From positions 1,355,378-1,419,377 of the forward strand of contig NZ_JACHCZ010000001.1 in the NCBI RefSeq assembly GCF_014207255.1: a DNA stretch of 64,000 nucleotides, read 5' to 3'. How positions within the stretch are numbered: the stretch's first letter is position 1; every line of letters starts with the position of its first letter. Below the pieces are notes generated by a model. The model was not told where the DNA came from, searched no databases, and worked only from the letters and a program-made list of their open reading frames with translations. Shown piece after piece: positions 34,646 to 43,458 of the stretch. This stretch comes from Pseudomonas sp. JAI120 (GTDB lineage: Bacteria > Pseudomonadota > Gammaproteobacteria > Pseudomonadales > Pseudomonadaceae). The translations under genes were made by a program, and so were the position numbers.

Positions 34646-34741
34646 ATAACGGCATCTTTGCGCGGGAGGCTTTTGCTAGCGTATCCAGACACCGGGCCGT
34701 GCCGTTCGCAGCGCCTATTACCGCTCCAGGGAGCCAGTTGG

Positions 34742-36205
34742 ATGACCACCCACTCTTCAAATAGCTACAGCGTTGATCCGCAAACGGCTCACCAGTTTTA
34801 CATCAACGGTCATTGGACGTCCCCGGCGATCCCTGCAACGCTGCCGGTGGTCAACCCGGCCACTGAAGCCGTGGTTGCCCAGGTGGCGCGCGGGACTGCC
34901 GAGGATGTCGACCGGGCCGTCGCGGCAGCACGCGGGGCGTTTGCCGGTTGGTCTGCGACCCCGGCTGAAGCGCGAGCGCAGGTGCTGGGGAAAATCCACG
35001 AACTGATCCTTGAACGCAAGGAGCAACTGGCGCAGGCGCTGTCCCTGGAAATGGGCGCGGCCATCGGCTTCGCTCGCGCGATGCAGGTACCGCTGGCAGC
35101 CGAACACGTTCGGGTCGCGCGTGACCTGCTGTCCAGCTATCGCTTCCAGACCGTGGAAGGCGGTACCGCAATCGAGCGCGAGCCCATCGGCGTGTGCGGA
35201 CTGATCACGCCGTGGAACTGGCCGCTGTATCAAATCACCGCGAAAGTCGCCCCGGCCATCGCTGCCGGCTGCACCGTGGTGTTGAAACCGAGCGAACTGT
35301 CGCCATTGAGCGCCCTGCTGTTTGCCCAACTGGTGCATGACGCCGGCCTGCCGCCTGGGGTGTTCAATCTGGTGAACGGCAGCGGTGCCGAAGTCGGCGC
35401 GGCCATGGCGGCCCATGCGGATATCGACATGATTTCCATCACCGGTTCCAACCGCGCAGGCGCGTTGGTTGCCCAGGCAGCCGCGCCGACGGTCAAGCGG
35501 GTCACCCAGGAACTGGGGGGCAAGTCGCCGAATGTGCTGCTGCCCGACGCGGACTTCGCCAAGGCTGTGCCGCTGGGCGTGATGTCGGCGTTTCGCAACG
35601 TCGGCCAGTCGTGCAGCGCGCCGACCCGTATGATCGTGCCAAGAAGCCGCCTGGCCGAAGTCGAAGCCCTGGCAGCGGCCACCGCGAATGCACTGATCGT
35701 CGGCGACCCGCAGTCGGAAGAAACGCAGTTGGGCCCGATTGCCAACGAAGCCCAGTTCCATCGCGTCCAGGCCATGATCCAGGCCGGCCTCGACGAGGGC
35801 GCCAAACTGCTGTGCGGTGGGCCGGGACGGGCGGCGGGTTTTGACAAGGGTTTCTATACGCGACCGACGGTTTTCTCCGAAGTGAACAACGCCATGCGCA
35901 TTGCCCAGGAGGAAATATTTGGGCCGGTGCTGTGCATCATTGCCTATGAGACGGTGGATGAAGCCGTCGCCATCGCCAACGATACGGTCTACGGACTGGG
36001 CGCCCACGTTCAGGGGCAGGACCTTGATCTTGCGCGGGCGGTGGCCTCGCGTATACGGGCGGGCCAGGTGCACCTGAACCATCCGGCGTGGAATCCGATG
36101 GCGCCGTTTGGGGGCTACAAACGCTCAGGGAATGGCCGGGAGTATGGTGTGCAGGGGTTCGAGGAGTATCTGGAAACCAAGGCGATTATTGGGTTTGGTG
36201 AATAA
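34742..36205 (+). CDS. Aldehyde dehydrogenase family protein
   Basis: The 487-residue NAD(P)-dependent aldehyde dehydrogenase has catalytic C291 (NVGQSCSAPTR), E257 (TQELGGKSP) and the fold segment GLITPWNWPLYQ. The closest named families are betaine-aldehyde- and gamma-aminobutyraldehyde-type enzymes. ATG 34742 has AGGGAG upstream at about 9 bases; the open frame before it lacks a ribosome site. It is the last gene of the second amino-compound cluster, where it may oxidise the aldehyde left by the aldolase or amine oxidase. Confidence 0.9.
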   Translation: MTTHSSNSYSVDPQTAHQFYINGHWTSPAIPATLPVVNPATEAVVAQVARGTAEDVDRAVAAARGAFAGWSATPAEARAQVLGKIHELILERKEQLAQALSLEMGAAIGFARAMQVPLAAEHVRVARDLLSSYRFQTVEGGTAIEREPIGVCGLITPWNWPLYQITAKVAPAIAAGCTVVLKPSELSPLSALLFAQLVHDAGLPPGVFNLVNGSGAEVGAAMAAHADIDMISITGSNRAGALVAQAAAPTVKRVTQELGGKSPNVLLPDADFAKAVPLGVMSAFRNVGQSCSAPTRMIVPRSRLAEVEALAAATANALIVGDPQSEETQLGPIANEAQFHRVQAMIQAGLDEGAKLLCGGPGRAAGFDKGFYTRPTVFSEVNNAMRIAQEEIFGPVLCIIAYETVDEAVAIANDTVYGLGAHVQGQDLDLARAVASRIRAGQVHLNHPAWNPMAPFGGYKRSGNGREYGVQGFEEYLETKAIIGFGE

Positions 36206-36213
36206 GTGATGGG

Positions 36214-36280
36214 CCTGTGGCGAGCGGGCTTGTCGAATCGTCACACCGCCCGCGCGGGGCTGCGTAGCAGCCCCAAAACC
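36214..36280. terminator. Hairpins behind the aldehyde dehydrogenase gene
   Basis: GGGGCTGC (36256-36263) pairs with GCAGCCCC (36267-36274) around a GTA loop, followed by AAAACC. Upstream, CCTGTGGCGAGCGGGCTTGTC is a REP-like relative. This is a good candidate transcript end for the aldehyde dehydrogenase operon, though it lacks a clean T-run. Confidence 0.6.
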
Positions 36281-36325
36281 AGGCACAGAGGAGTGCCTGA
36301 TACACCGCATTCGTCTTCATCAGGG

Positions 36326-36431
36326 GCCCCCCGTTAAACCACGCTGGCCGGAATTCGATAGTGATTTTGGGGGGTAAACCGGCAGGGATGCCGGTTTAGC
36401 CGCCGTTACCGAAGCAACGGATATGTACTCG
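36326..36431. repeat. Half-sized copy C of the large repeat family
   Basis: It contains CCCCGTTAAACCACGCTGGCC and TAAACCGGC-agggat-GCCGGTTTA (36375-36398) and ends with GTTACCGAAGCAACGGATATGTACTC. Compared with copies A and B the middle is lost and only one arm remains. Its hairpin differs from theirs by one base pair changed on both sides (A-T in place of C-G). Confidence 0.8.
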
Positions 36432-36466
36432 ATCTGATCCAACATCCTGGTCGGCTGTCAGGCCGC

Positions 36467-36492
36467 CATCGGGGCAAGCCCCCTCCCACATT
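36467..36492 (+). repeat. REP element at the 3' end of gspD
   Basis: CATCGGGGCAAGCCCCCTCCC, one G short in the left arm, is followed by ACATTTC and overlaps the sequence just before the gspD stop codon. It lies 3' of the type II secretion operon, where it may act as a transcript stabiliser. Confidence 0.8.
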
Positions 36493-38715
36493 TCAGTTAG
36501 CCGGCTTCAACAACTGCATCTGCTGGCGATAGTCATCCGTCACCTGCCGCGCCTGGCTGCTGCTGGTAATCACCCTCGGGGTAATCAGCACAATCAATTC
36601 CGTGCGGTCCTTGGACTTGCTGGTATTGCCAAACAACCAGCGCAACCCCGGAATTTTCCCAAGGTAAGGCACCGCACTGACGCTCTCCGCGTTGTCCTGC
36701 TTGATCAACCCGCCCAGTAACACCGTCTGCCCACTCTGCACCGCGACCTGGGTGGATACCGAGCGCGTGGAGATACGCGGGTTGGCCTGGGTGTCGTTGC
36801 TGGACGCCTGCTGGTCCTGGGCATCGCTGACCTGCTGCTGAATGTCCATGTACACCAAGCCCCCCGGGTTGATGCGTGGCACGACGTCGAGGATCACCCC
36901 GGTCTGCACGTATTCAACACTGCTCAAGGTGGTGTCGGAGGTGCCCGTGTTAACCGTGGTCTGGCTGATCGGGATGTTGTCGCCCACCTGGATCTGCGCC
37001 GGTTGGTTGTTCATCACCACCAGCGACGGCGCCGACAGCACCTGGGTGCGGCCGTTGGTTTCGAGAGCGTGCAGGGCCACTTGCAGGTTGGAGCTGACGA
37101 AGGAGTAGAACAACGAATCCGTCGCGCCCAACCCTGCCCCGCCGCCGCCCAAGGCGCCTTGGCTGCCGGCGGTGTTGCCCACGGTGGTGCTGGTGGAATT
37201 GCCCGCCAGGCGGCCCAGGTACCACTGCACGCCAAGGTCCAGTTCGCCGGTGAGCTTGACCTCGAGGATGCGCGTTTCGATCTGCACTTGCAGCGGTGGG
37301 TTGTCGAGGCGTTTGATCGCCGATTCGATCTCTTTCCACTGCACCGGGCGGGTGCGGACCAGCAGTTGGTTACTGCTTTTTTGCGCGGTGATGCGGGTGC
37401 CGGCGTCGAGGCTTTTGGCCGGGGCGTCTTCGCTCGCACCCTGCTCAGCGGTGTCCTGCTCGGCGTCGGGCTCCTGCTCCTCGTCCTCAGCAGCGGGTGG
37501 GTTGCCATTGAGGTTGTTGCTCAGGCCACCCGGCGTGCTGCCGGAGGTGCTGTTGGTGCCCGGCGAGGACAGGGTCGCGGTGCGCAAACCGGGGGCGACC
37601 TTGGCCGGGGTGTCGTCCTTGATCGCGCCCGTGCCGTAGATCTGGCGCAGGTACTTGGCGAGGTCGGTGGCCTTCATGTTGCGCACGTCGTAGACGTACA
37701 TCTGCGGCTCGTTGCCGCCGCCTTCGTCGATGGTGTGGATCCAGTCGCCGACTTCGCTGAGGTACTGCGGCTGCGACGAGATCGCCACCACCGAGTTGGT
37801 CCGCTCGATGGGCAAGAAGCGCACCATGCCCGCCAGGGGCATGCCGCTGTCGGGGCCGAACATTTTTTGCAGTTCGGGCATCAGCTCGGCCACCGACGCG
37901 CGCTGCAGGCCGAACACGCCCACCGACATGCCCTTGAGCCAGTCCACGTCGAAGGTGTCGATGGTGTCCTGGTAATTGGCCAGTTCTTCGGGGGTGCCGG
38001 CCAGGCTCAGCACATTGCGCGCCGGGTCCACCAGCAGGAAGGCGTTCTCGCGGGCGAACGGCTTGAGCAGTTTCTGCATCTCGGTGGCCGAGATATAACG
38101 CAACGGAAACAGGCGTGCCGACAAACCGCTGGACGGCTGTGACACGCGCATCTCCGGCACCAGCTTGCCCGCCACGGCCTGGTTGGCCGGCAGGATCACA
38201 TACCGGTTGCCCTGTTTGATCATCGCGTTATCGGTCCACGACAACAGGGTCTCCAGAATCGACAAGGCCTGCTGCTTGTTCACCGGCTTGGACGTGGAAA
38301 AGCTGACATTGCCCTTCACGCCCTGGGCGATGCTGTAGTTCTCGTGCAGCAGGTCGCCCATCACGCTGTTGATCACCGCTTCGATCGGTTGATCGGCGAA
38401 GTTGAACACGATGTCGCCGCTGCCCTCCTCCTTGGCGGCCGAGACCGCTGCCGGTTGGCGCACGAACTGCTGATTGCCGCGTATCAACTGGCGCTGGGGC
38501 GGGGTCTTCGCCTGGGGTTGGCCGCTGTCGACCGGTGCCTGTTCGCTGGCCGGGTCCACGGGTGGGCGTTGCGAACCGGTGCCCTGCATCGCCTCATGCA
38601 GCAGGGCCTCGTCCGGGTCGAGATGCTCGGGAAATGTGCCGCAGCCACCGAGGGAAACGGCGGTGGCCAGGCACAACGCGGTGGTGCGCAAGGCGCCAGG
38701 GAAGGTATCGATCAA
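36493..38715 (-). CDS. gspD: Type II secretion system outer-membrane secretin GspD
   Basis: The protein of about 740 residues is an outer-membrane secretin whose ring forms the exit pore. It starts with a lipoprotein-like signal (TTALCLATAVSLGGCG), unlike many GspD with an ordinary signal peptide. N0-N3 domains follow (IVFNFADQPIEAVIN, LKPFARENAFLLVDP, GSAVV-type repeats). There is a long acidic Q/E linker, then the secretin domain (VQTGVILDVVPRINPGGLVY). The start appears to be TTG 38715, overlapping the gspC stop as TTGA; no ATG is near. It is the last gene of the operon. Confidence 0.9.
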   Translation of the reverse strand: MIDTFPGALRTTALCLATAVSLGGCGTFPEHLDPDEALLHEAMQGTGSQRPPVDPASEQAPVDSGQPQAKTPPQRQLIRGNQQFVRQPAAVSAAKEEGSGDIVFNFADQPIEAVINSVMGDLLHENYSIAQGVKGNVSFSTSKPVNKQQALSILETLLSWTDNAMIKQGNRYVILPANQAVAGKLVPEMRVSQPSSGLSARLFPLRYISATEMQKLLKPFARENAFLLVDPARNVLSLAGTPEELANYQDTIDTFDVDWLKGMSVGVFGLQRASVAELMPELQKMFGPDSGMPLAGMVRFLPIERTNSVVAISSQPQYLSEVGDWIHTIDEGGGNEPQMYVYDVRNMKATDLAKYLRQIYGTGAIKDDTPAKVAPGLRTATLSSPGTNSTSGSTPGGLSNNLNGNPPAAEDEEQEPDAEQDTAEQGASEDAPAKSLDAGTRITAQKSSNQLLVRTRPVQWKEIESAIKRLDNPPLQVQIETRILEVKLTGELDLGVQWYLGRLAGNSTSTTVGNTAGSQGALGGGGAGLGATDSLFYSFVSSNLQVALHALETNGRTQVLSAPSLVVMNNQPAQIQVGDNIPISQTTVNTGTSDTTLSSVEYVQTGVILDVVPRINPGGLVYMDIQQQVSDAQDQQASSNDTQANPRISTRSVSTQVAVQSGQTVLLGGLIKQDNAESVSAVPYLGKIPGLRWLFGNTSKSKDRTELIVLITPRVITSSSQARQVTDDYRQQMQLLKPAN

Positions 38716-39236
38716 GGGGTGGACTCGTGAGGAAGGGTAATCGGGGGGGTGGTGGACGGCGGCGGCAAACGCAGGGCCCGCAGGCTCAGGGTTTGAGTAC
38801 GGCCGTCGAGTACAAAGCGGGCATCGCGGGGCGTCAGGTGTTCCAGGCGCCAGCCGTTGGGCAGGGTCTGGCCCTGGTGGACTTTGAGCGGTGGGCCATC
38901 GGCACGCTTGAGCAGCGCCACACGCAGGTCGCCGTCGAGGACGATCCCGGTCAGCACCAGGCTCGACAGGCTGGAGACGGCGGCTTGGCCCACCGCACGG
39001 TCGGGGCTGCGGTCGGGGCTGAACAGCGGCGCTTGCCAGGTGCCGGCCAGGCTTTCGAGGGTCGCGCTCGGCGCCACCAGCACCTTGGCGGCGGTGTTGG
39101 CGCGCACATCGGGGTCCGGCGCCGGCAACCACTGCGGCGCATCGCCGATGCTGCTGAGGATGCCGACCATCAGCAGGCCCAACAGCCCGGCCACACCGAG
39201 CAACAGCCATTCCAGGGGACGCAATGCATTGATCAT
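38712..39236 (-). CDS. gspC: Type II secretion protein C-like (short GspC)
   Basis: The 174-residue inner-membrane-anchored protein has one N-terminal transmembrane helix (LEWLLLGVAGLLGLLMVGIL) and a periplasmic homology-region-like domain (LVLTGIVLDGDLRVALLK, VHQGQTLPNGWRLEHLTPRD). It is much shorter than classical GspC and has no recognisable PDZ or coiled-coil C-terminus. It links the inner-membrane platform to GspD. It is coupled with gspM before it and gspD after it by 4-base overlaps. A GspN-type identity is an alternative. Confidence 0.78.
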   Translation of the reverse strand: MINALRPLEWLLLGVAGLLGLLMVGILSSIGDAPQWLPAPDPDVRANTAAKVLVAPSATLESLAGTWQAPLFSPDRSPDRAVGQAAVSSLSSLVLTGIVLDGDLRVALLKRADGPPLKVHQGQTLPNGWRLEHLTPRDARFVLDGRTQTLSLRALRLPPPSTTPPITLPHESTP

Positions 39237-39844
39237 CGTTGCACCTGCCGGGCGGCGGCCGGTTGCAGGTAACCGCGCACCAACAAGTGCACCACCAGTT
39301 GCCCGGCGCCGCCGCTGGCGGGGGCGTTCGGTGGGCGGCGGATGCTCATCTCATCGACGAACAGAAACGGCCGCTGGTACTCCAGCTCATGCAGGATCGC
39401 GGTCAAGGGTTCGATGGCGCAATTGAGGGTCAGGCTGACCTTGACCTGGCGATAGGGCTCGGCGTCGTCCTGCTCCGGGGTGATGGGCATGCGCTGGGTC
39501 AGGCTGCAACCGCCACCGAGGCCCGCGCGGCTGTTGATCAGGTCGGCGATGCGTTGCATCAGGTCCGCCGCCACCGCACTCGGGTCGTCGCCGGGCAACA
39601 GGCTGGTGCTGCTGGCCGGATCCTGCCGCGCCTGTTCCAACTGCTGGCGCAGGCTGTCGCCCTGGCGCAACACACCGGCGTAGCGTTGCTGCTGTTCACG
39701 CAGCTGCTCGGCTTGCTCGCCCATGCTGCGCAAGGGGCCGGCGAACCAGCTGTCGATCAACAGCCAGTAACCAGCGCCGAGCACCAGGGCCAGGGCGATC
39801 AGGGCCGCGCCACGGCGCTCACGGGGTGTCAGTGGTCGGCGCAT
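39233..39844 (-). CDS. gspM: Type II secretion assembly protein GspM
   Basis: The 203-residue bitopic inner-membrane protein has a single helix (GAALIALALVLGAGYWLLID), then a Gln-rich coiled-coil stretch (EQAEQLREQQQRYAGVLRQG) and a ferredoxin-like domain. It partners GspL in the inner-membrane platform. It begins 26 bases inside the gspL gene and overlaps gspC by 4 bases, so translation is coupled. Confidence 0.85.
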   Translation of the reverse strand: MRRPLTPRERRGAALIALALVLGAGYWLLIDSWFAGPLRSMGEQAEQLREQQQRYAGVLRQGDSLRQQLEQARQDPASSTSLLPGDDPSAVAADLMQRIADLINSRAGLGGGCSLTQRMPITPEQDDAEPYRQVKVSLTLNCAIEPLTAILHELEYQRPFLFVDEMSIRRPPNAPASGGAGQLVVHLLVRGYLQPAAARQVQR

Positions 39845-40862
39845 CAGCGGCCTCCTGGTGCAGGTGGGCGCGCAAGGAAAATTGATCCTTGCCGGTTTGC
39901 GCATCGGGTTGGATCACCCCTTCGAACTGGGCGTTTTCCAGGCTGTGGCAGCCCTTGATCCGGGTGATCAAGGCGCTGGCCTTGGCGCTCTGCCCAGAAA
40001 AGGACACGTCGGCGCCGTCATTGACTTCCAACTGGTCGAGCCAGGTGTCCGAGGGCAGGCACGCGGTCAGCTCGTTGAGCAGCGCCGCCAACGGCGGTTG
40101 GGCAGCCTTGCGGCGAATCAGGTACTGGGCGGCGCCACGGGTATTGAGCAGTTGCTGGCGCAGGGCCTGGATCTCGGCGACCTGGGCTTTCTGCTCGCGC
40201 ACGCTGTGTTGCATGGCATCGAGTACGCGCTGGCGGTCGTTGAGCCACAGCAGCATCGCCGCAATCAGCAAGGCGCCGCACAACCACGGCAGGCTGCGTT
40301 GCAGGCCCTTGCCCTGGGGACGCTGGCGGGGACGCAACGGCGCCGGCAGCAAGTCGATGCCCATGGGTTTGCCTGCGCTATCGGCGACATCCACGGCATG
40401 GGGCTGCAAGCCGAGGGCCGCGCAGTCATTGAGGATCTGGTCGAGGCGCTCACGCAGGATCGCCACCAGCGTGACGTGCAGGTGCGTGGGGGTACGGCGC
40501 TCCTGGCGCGCGACGAAGTAAAGCTGGGCGGCTTCGAACGGCGTGAAGCGGTCCAGTTCATAGCCGACCACCGTCGACAGGTTGCGCGCCGCCGCCGGGG
40601 GCAATTGCAGGGTTTGCACCAGCACCGTTTCAGGCGGCAGCACCAGCACCTGACGCGCTTCGCCAGGCAGCTTTTCGACCGGCGCGGTCAGCGGCCAGGC
40701 GTAGACATGCTCGGGAATATCGGCAAACGACAACCACGCCGGCAGGCAGCCACGCAGCTCCTTGAGCCACAGGCGCCAGCCCAGTTGCAGCAGGCTGCCG
40801 CGCCAGCGCTGGATGATGGGCTGCGCCAGCGCCTGAAACCGTGCGGTTAACTGTTCGTTCAT
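39819..40862 (-). CDS. gspL: Type II secretion inner-membrane platform protein GspL
   Basis: The 347-residue protein has a cytoplasmic actin-like part (VYAWPLTAPVEKLPGEARQV, GYELDRFTPFEAAQLYFVA), a single helix (LPWLCGALLIAAMLLWL) and a periplasmic domain with a coiled coil. It recruits the GspE ATPase to the membrane. The ATG overlaps the gspK stop by ATGA. A much longer open frame upstream is inside gspK and is not real. Confidence 0.88.
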   Translation of the reverse strand: MNEQLTARFQALAQPIIQRWRGSLLQLGWRLWLKELRGCLPAWLSFADIPEHVYAWPLTAPVEKLPGEARQVLVLPPETVLVQTLQLPPAAARNLSTVVGYELDRFTPFEAAQLYFVARQERRTPTHLHVTLVAILRERLDQILNDCAALGLQPHAVDVADSAGKPMGIDLLPAPLRPRQRPQGKGLQRSLPWLCGALLIAAMLLWLNDRQRVLDAMQHSVREQKAQVAEIQALRQQLLNTRGAAQYLIRRKAAQPPLAALLNELTACLPSDTWLDQLEVNDGADVSFSGQSAKASALITRIKGCHSLENAQFEGVIQPDAQTGKDQFSLRAHLHQEAADAPTTDTP

Positions 40863-41584
40863 TCTTGCCAACGTAGGACTCGATAAGGTTGTGCGCTGCC
40901 TTGCGCGGGGCTCAATAACACGGTGGCTTGCACCTGGGCGTGGTAACCGCCGGGGCGTTGGGCACGGCTGCTGACCACCAGCACGTCGCCGGGATCGGCA
41001 CCCACCGCGCTCTGGTGCGGCAGGTTCAGTGCGCGGCGCATCAAGGCACTGGCGAATGCCGGATCGGGCCGGTCCAGGCCGCTCCACAGGCTGATCTCGG
41101 GCACCAGCTCGCTGTACAGCGCCTGGGTCATGCCCGGCAGTTGGCGCACCTCTTCCACCACCCGAAACGGCGCCAGGCCCTGGTTACGCCGCACCTCCAG
41201 GGCTCTGGCGAGTTGGTTGGCCTGGGCCTGGGTCGCACCGCAGGCCAGGGCCAGGCGGGCAAAATCACCCACCTCGGCGCTGTTCAAATACAACTTGCCG
41301 CGCTCGCTGTGCAGGCTGACGTGCAGCTGCGCATCGTCGAACACCAGCGGAATTTCACGCCCATCGGCAATCCACTGCTTGCGCTGCAACGAGTCCGCCA
41401 CGGCTTGCATCACCAACGCCACCCCGGCCTCGGCCGCCAGCACCGCCTGGGTATGCTGGCGGTGCCAGGCGGCCTGGCGGGTTTCCAGTTGCACCCAGCC
41501 GGCCAGGCCGCCGAGCAACAGGCTGAGCAACGCCAGCACCCACAGCACCAGCAGCAGAGCCACACCGCGTTGATGCCGGATCAT
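40859..41584 (-). CDS. gspK: Type II secretion minor pseudopilin GspK
   Basis: The 241-residue minor pseudopilin sits at the tip of the pseudopilus. It has a short basic leader (MIRHQRG) followed by the hydrophobic VALLLVLWVLALLSLLLGG. The characteristic GspK residue pattern (no glutamate at position 5 of the mature protein) is kept, and helical features such as LYLNSAEVGDFARLAL follow. It is coupled on both sides by ATGA overlaps. Confidence 0.87.
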   Translation of the reverse strand: MIRHQRGVALLLVLWVLALLSLLLGGLAGWVQLETRQAAWHRQHTQAVLAAEAGVALVMQAVADSLQRKQWIADGREIPLVFDDAQLHVSLHSERGKLYLNSAEVGDFARLALACGATQAQANQLARALEVRRNQGLAPFRVVEEVRQLPGMTQALYSELVPEISLWSGLDRPDPAFASALMRRALNLPHQSAVGADPGDVLVVSSRAQRPGGYHAQVQATVLLSPAQGSAQPYRVLRWQE

Positions 41585-42210
41585 TCGGGCGCCCCGCCGG
41601 ACAGGTTCAGGCGCAAGGCAACCACCTGGGTTACCCACGGCACCGGGCCATTCACCCGTGCGTCAATCCGCACCGTGTAAGGCAGGCGCTTGGTCCACGG
41701 CCACGTACTGATCCAGCCGGTGGCCTGGCCCTTGGGCGACACGCCGCGATAGCTGAATTGCAGGTCCTCGACATCCTTCAACAACACCTGCGGCTCACTG
41801 CGCGCCGCCGGAACACTCACCTGTGCCTCAGACTCAAACCGCGCGAACGCCACCTGCAAGTCGCGCTGCGATTCGGGACCCACCAACTCCAAGGTGAAGC
41901 GCTGGATACCGCCGCCGAGCACACCCGGCAAGGTCGCGACAAACTGCATACGCTGCGGCCCACCGGCAAAAAAGCCATCGGTCTGGCTGTCGTCCTCGGT
42001 CACATCCAGCGGTAACGCCTCGCTGATGGCCGTGCGCAAAAACTGCTGCGCGGCACGCATTTCATCCAGGCTGACCGTGTAGCGCTGGGCCTTGAGCACG
42101 GCGCGATTGGCCCCCAGCAAGGCGCCGCCGACCAGGGTCAGCAACACCCCGAGCAGGCTCAGTACGATCATGATCTCAAGCAAGGTAAAGCCCTGCTGAC
42201 GCGCCTTCAC
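41581..42210 (-). CDS. gspJ: Type II secretion minor pseudopilin GspJ
   Basis: The 209-residue minor pseudopilin has the prepilin cleavage site G-F-T-L-L-E (RQQGFTLLEIMIVLSLLGV), with the conserved glutamate at mature position 5. It starts with GTG, overlapping the gspI stop (GTGA). The periplasmic domain contains the usual GspJ segment LKDVEDLQFSYRG. Prepilin peptidase (PilD/GspO) needed for cleavage is not encoded in the window. Confidence 0.88.
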   Translation of the reverse strand: MKARQQGFTLLEIMIVLSLLGVLLTLVGGALLGANRAVLKAQRYTVSLDEMRAAQQFLRTAISEALPLDVTEDDSQTDGFFAGGPQRMQFVATLPGVLGGGIQRFTLELVGPESQRDLQVAFARFESEAQVSVPAARSEPQVLLKDVEDLQFSYRGVSPKGQATGWISTWPWTKRLPYTVRIDARVNGPVPWVTQVVALRLNLSGGAPE

Positions 42211-42575
42211 AAGCCGGCCCCGACGCCGGCAGCGCGCAGTTTCAAGGTGCTGAAACTGGCCTGGCGCGGGCCTTCGCTGACGGTCAGGTCCAGGCGAAAC
42301 AGATGCGCCTGGCCGACGCGGCTGGGCTGCTGGGCGATGCGCAGTTGCCAGGCGATACCGTCCAACTCGCCCTGGCGTGTGCCGCTGGCCAACGGGCCCA
42401 TGCCTTCCTGATCCATCACACTCAAGGCGGCATGGGTCAGGCGGTCGCTGTGGGATACCTGCAACAACGAGCGTGCGCTCTGGCCGAAGGCGACCAGCAG
42501 CACCGTGCTACAGATCGCCATCAGCGTCAGCGCGGCGAGCATTTCCAGCAGGGTAAAACCCGCCTGGCGCTTCAT
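42207..42575 (-). CDS. gspI: Type II secretion minor pseudopilin GspI
   Basis: The 122-residue minor pseudopilin carries the leader and cleavage site KRQAGFTLLEMLAALTLMAI. It helps start the pseudopilus with GspH, J and K. It overlaps the GspH stop by ATGA and the GspJ start by 4 bases. Its size fits the family. Confidence 0.87.
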   Translation of the reverse strand: MKRQAGFTLLEMLAALTLMAICSTVLLVAFGQSARSLLQVSHSDRLTHAALSVMDQEGMGPLASGTRQGELDGIAWQLRIAQQPSRVGQAHLFRLDLTVSEGPRQASFSTLKLRAAGVGAGL

Positions 42576-43003
42576 GGCAAGGCCTTGGACTGCACGCTGC
42601 CGGTCAGCCAGCCAATGTCGATACGCCAACGCCGACTGCCGTTGGCCAGTAACACGTGGCCGCCGGTGGAGCTGCCATCGGGGTAGAAATCCACCGCAGC
42701 GCCGGCTTGCTCGGCGGTGTGCAGGGTCACTTGCAGCCCGGCCGGCCAATACTTTTTCGGACGGCCCGGCGCCTGCACGCTGAGGTTGCGCAAATCGAAC
42801 ACGGTGCTTTCGGTGGTGCCGTTGACAATCGCCCGCGCCCGCGTGCTGCGCAATGCCTCGACCACCTGCCCGACGGCCTGGCGCTCTTTGGCGGCGCGCA
42901 GGCCTTGTTGCAGGCCAAACCCTACCAACCCGGCCGCGATGCTGATCAAGACGATCACCACCAGCATTTCCATCAAGGTAAAGCCGCGTTGGGCGTTGGC
43001 CAT
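42572..43003 (-). CDS. gspH: Type II secretion minor pseudopilin GspH
   Basis: The 143-residue minor pseudopilin has the cleavage site NAQRGFTLMEMLVVIVLISI and a C-terminal beta domain with the conserved FYPDGSSTGG, which occurs in many GspH/FimT proteins. It is separated by 9 bases from gspG and overlaps gspI. Confidence 0.88.
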   Translation of the reverse strand: MANAQRGFTLMEMLVVIVLISIAAGLVGFGLQQGLRAAKERQAVGQVVEALRSTRARAIVNGTTESTVFDLRNLSVQAPGRPKKYWPAGLQVTLHTAEQAGAAVDFYPDGSSTGGHVLLANGSRRWRIDIGWLTGSVQSKALP

Positions 43004-43012
43004 GGTCGTGGG

Positions 43013-43438
43013 TTATTCCCAGTTGCCCAGGTCGGCGCTGTAGCCTTCGCCGCCGGGCTGGCCGTCCTGGCCGTAGAAAATCAGGTCGAACGCACCGTGC
43101 TCACCGGGGAAGCGATAACCGAAGGCATGGCCGAACGGGTCCTTGAGGTCCGACGGTTTGGCATACGGCCCGGCCCAACCGGCGCTGTTGCCCGGCTTGT
43201 CGACCAGTTGCTGCAGGGTCTTGGGCGGCGAGCCGACGTCCAGGCCGTAGCTTTCAATCTTCATGCTCAGGCTGGCCAGCTGGGCCTTGCCCGCGCCGTA
43301 TTTGCCCTTGTCCACATTGCCGCCGACCTGGCGTACCACGATGGTCGCGACGATGCCCAGCAGCACGATCACGGCGAGCATTTCCAGCAAGGTAAAACCG
43401 CCCTGGCGGCGGGCGGGCTTGAATCGGGTATGGCGCAT
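43013..43438 (-). CDS. gspG: Type II secretion major pseudopilin GspG
   Basis: The 141-residue major pseudopilin is the subunit of the piston-like pseudopilus. It has the cleavage site GGFTLLEMLAVIVLLGIVAT and the GspG C-terminal pattern (YGLDVGSPPKTLQQLVDKP, GPYAKPSDLKDPFGHAFGYR, GQDGQPGGEG). The latter part supplies calcium-binding residues in known GspG proteins. The basic leader is rather long (13 residues). It follows gspF by 20 bases. Confidence 0.92.
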   Translation of the reverse strand: MRHTRFKPARRQGGFTLLEMLAVIVLLGIVATIVVRQVGGNVDKGKYGAGKAQLASLSMKIESYGLDVGSPPKTLQQLVDKPGNSAGWAGPYAKPSDLKDPFGHAFGYRFPGEHGAFDLIFYGQDGQPGGEGYSADLGNWE

Positions 43439-43458
43439 CAGCGTGTTTCCTTAAGGGT

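Noticed and set aside
36206..36325. Separate small gene before copy C
   Set aside because: Only short frames with hairpins and REP-like remains; nothing recognisable.
39845..41087. Longer N-termini for gspL, gspM and gspK
   Set aside because: The open frames run back into the preceding genes; the 4-base and 26-base overlaps with proper ATGs fit the operon pattern and the family lengths.
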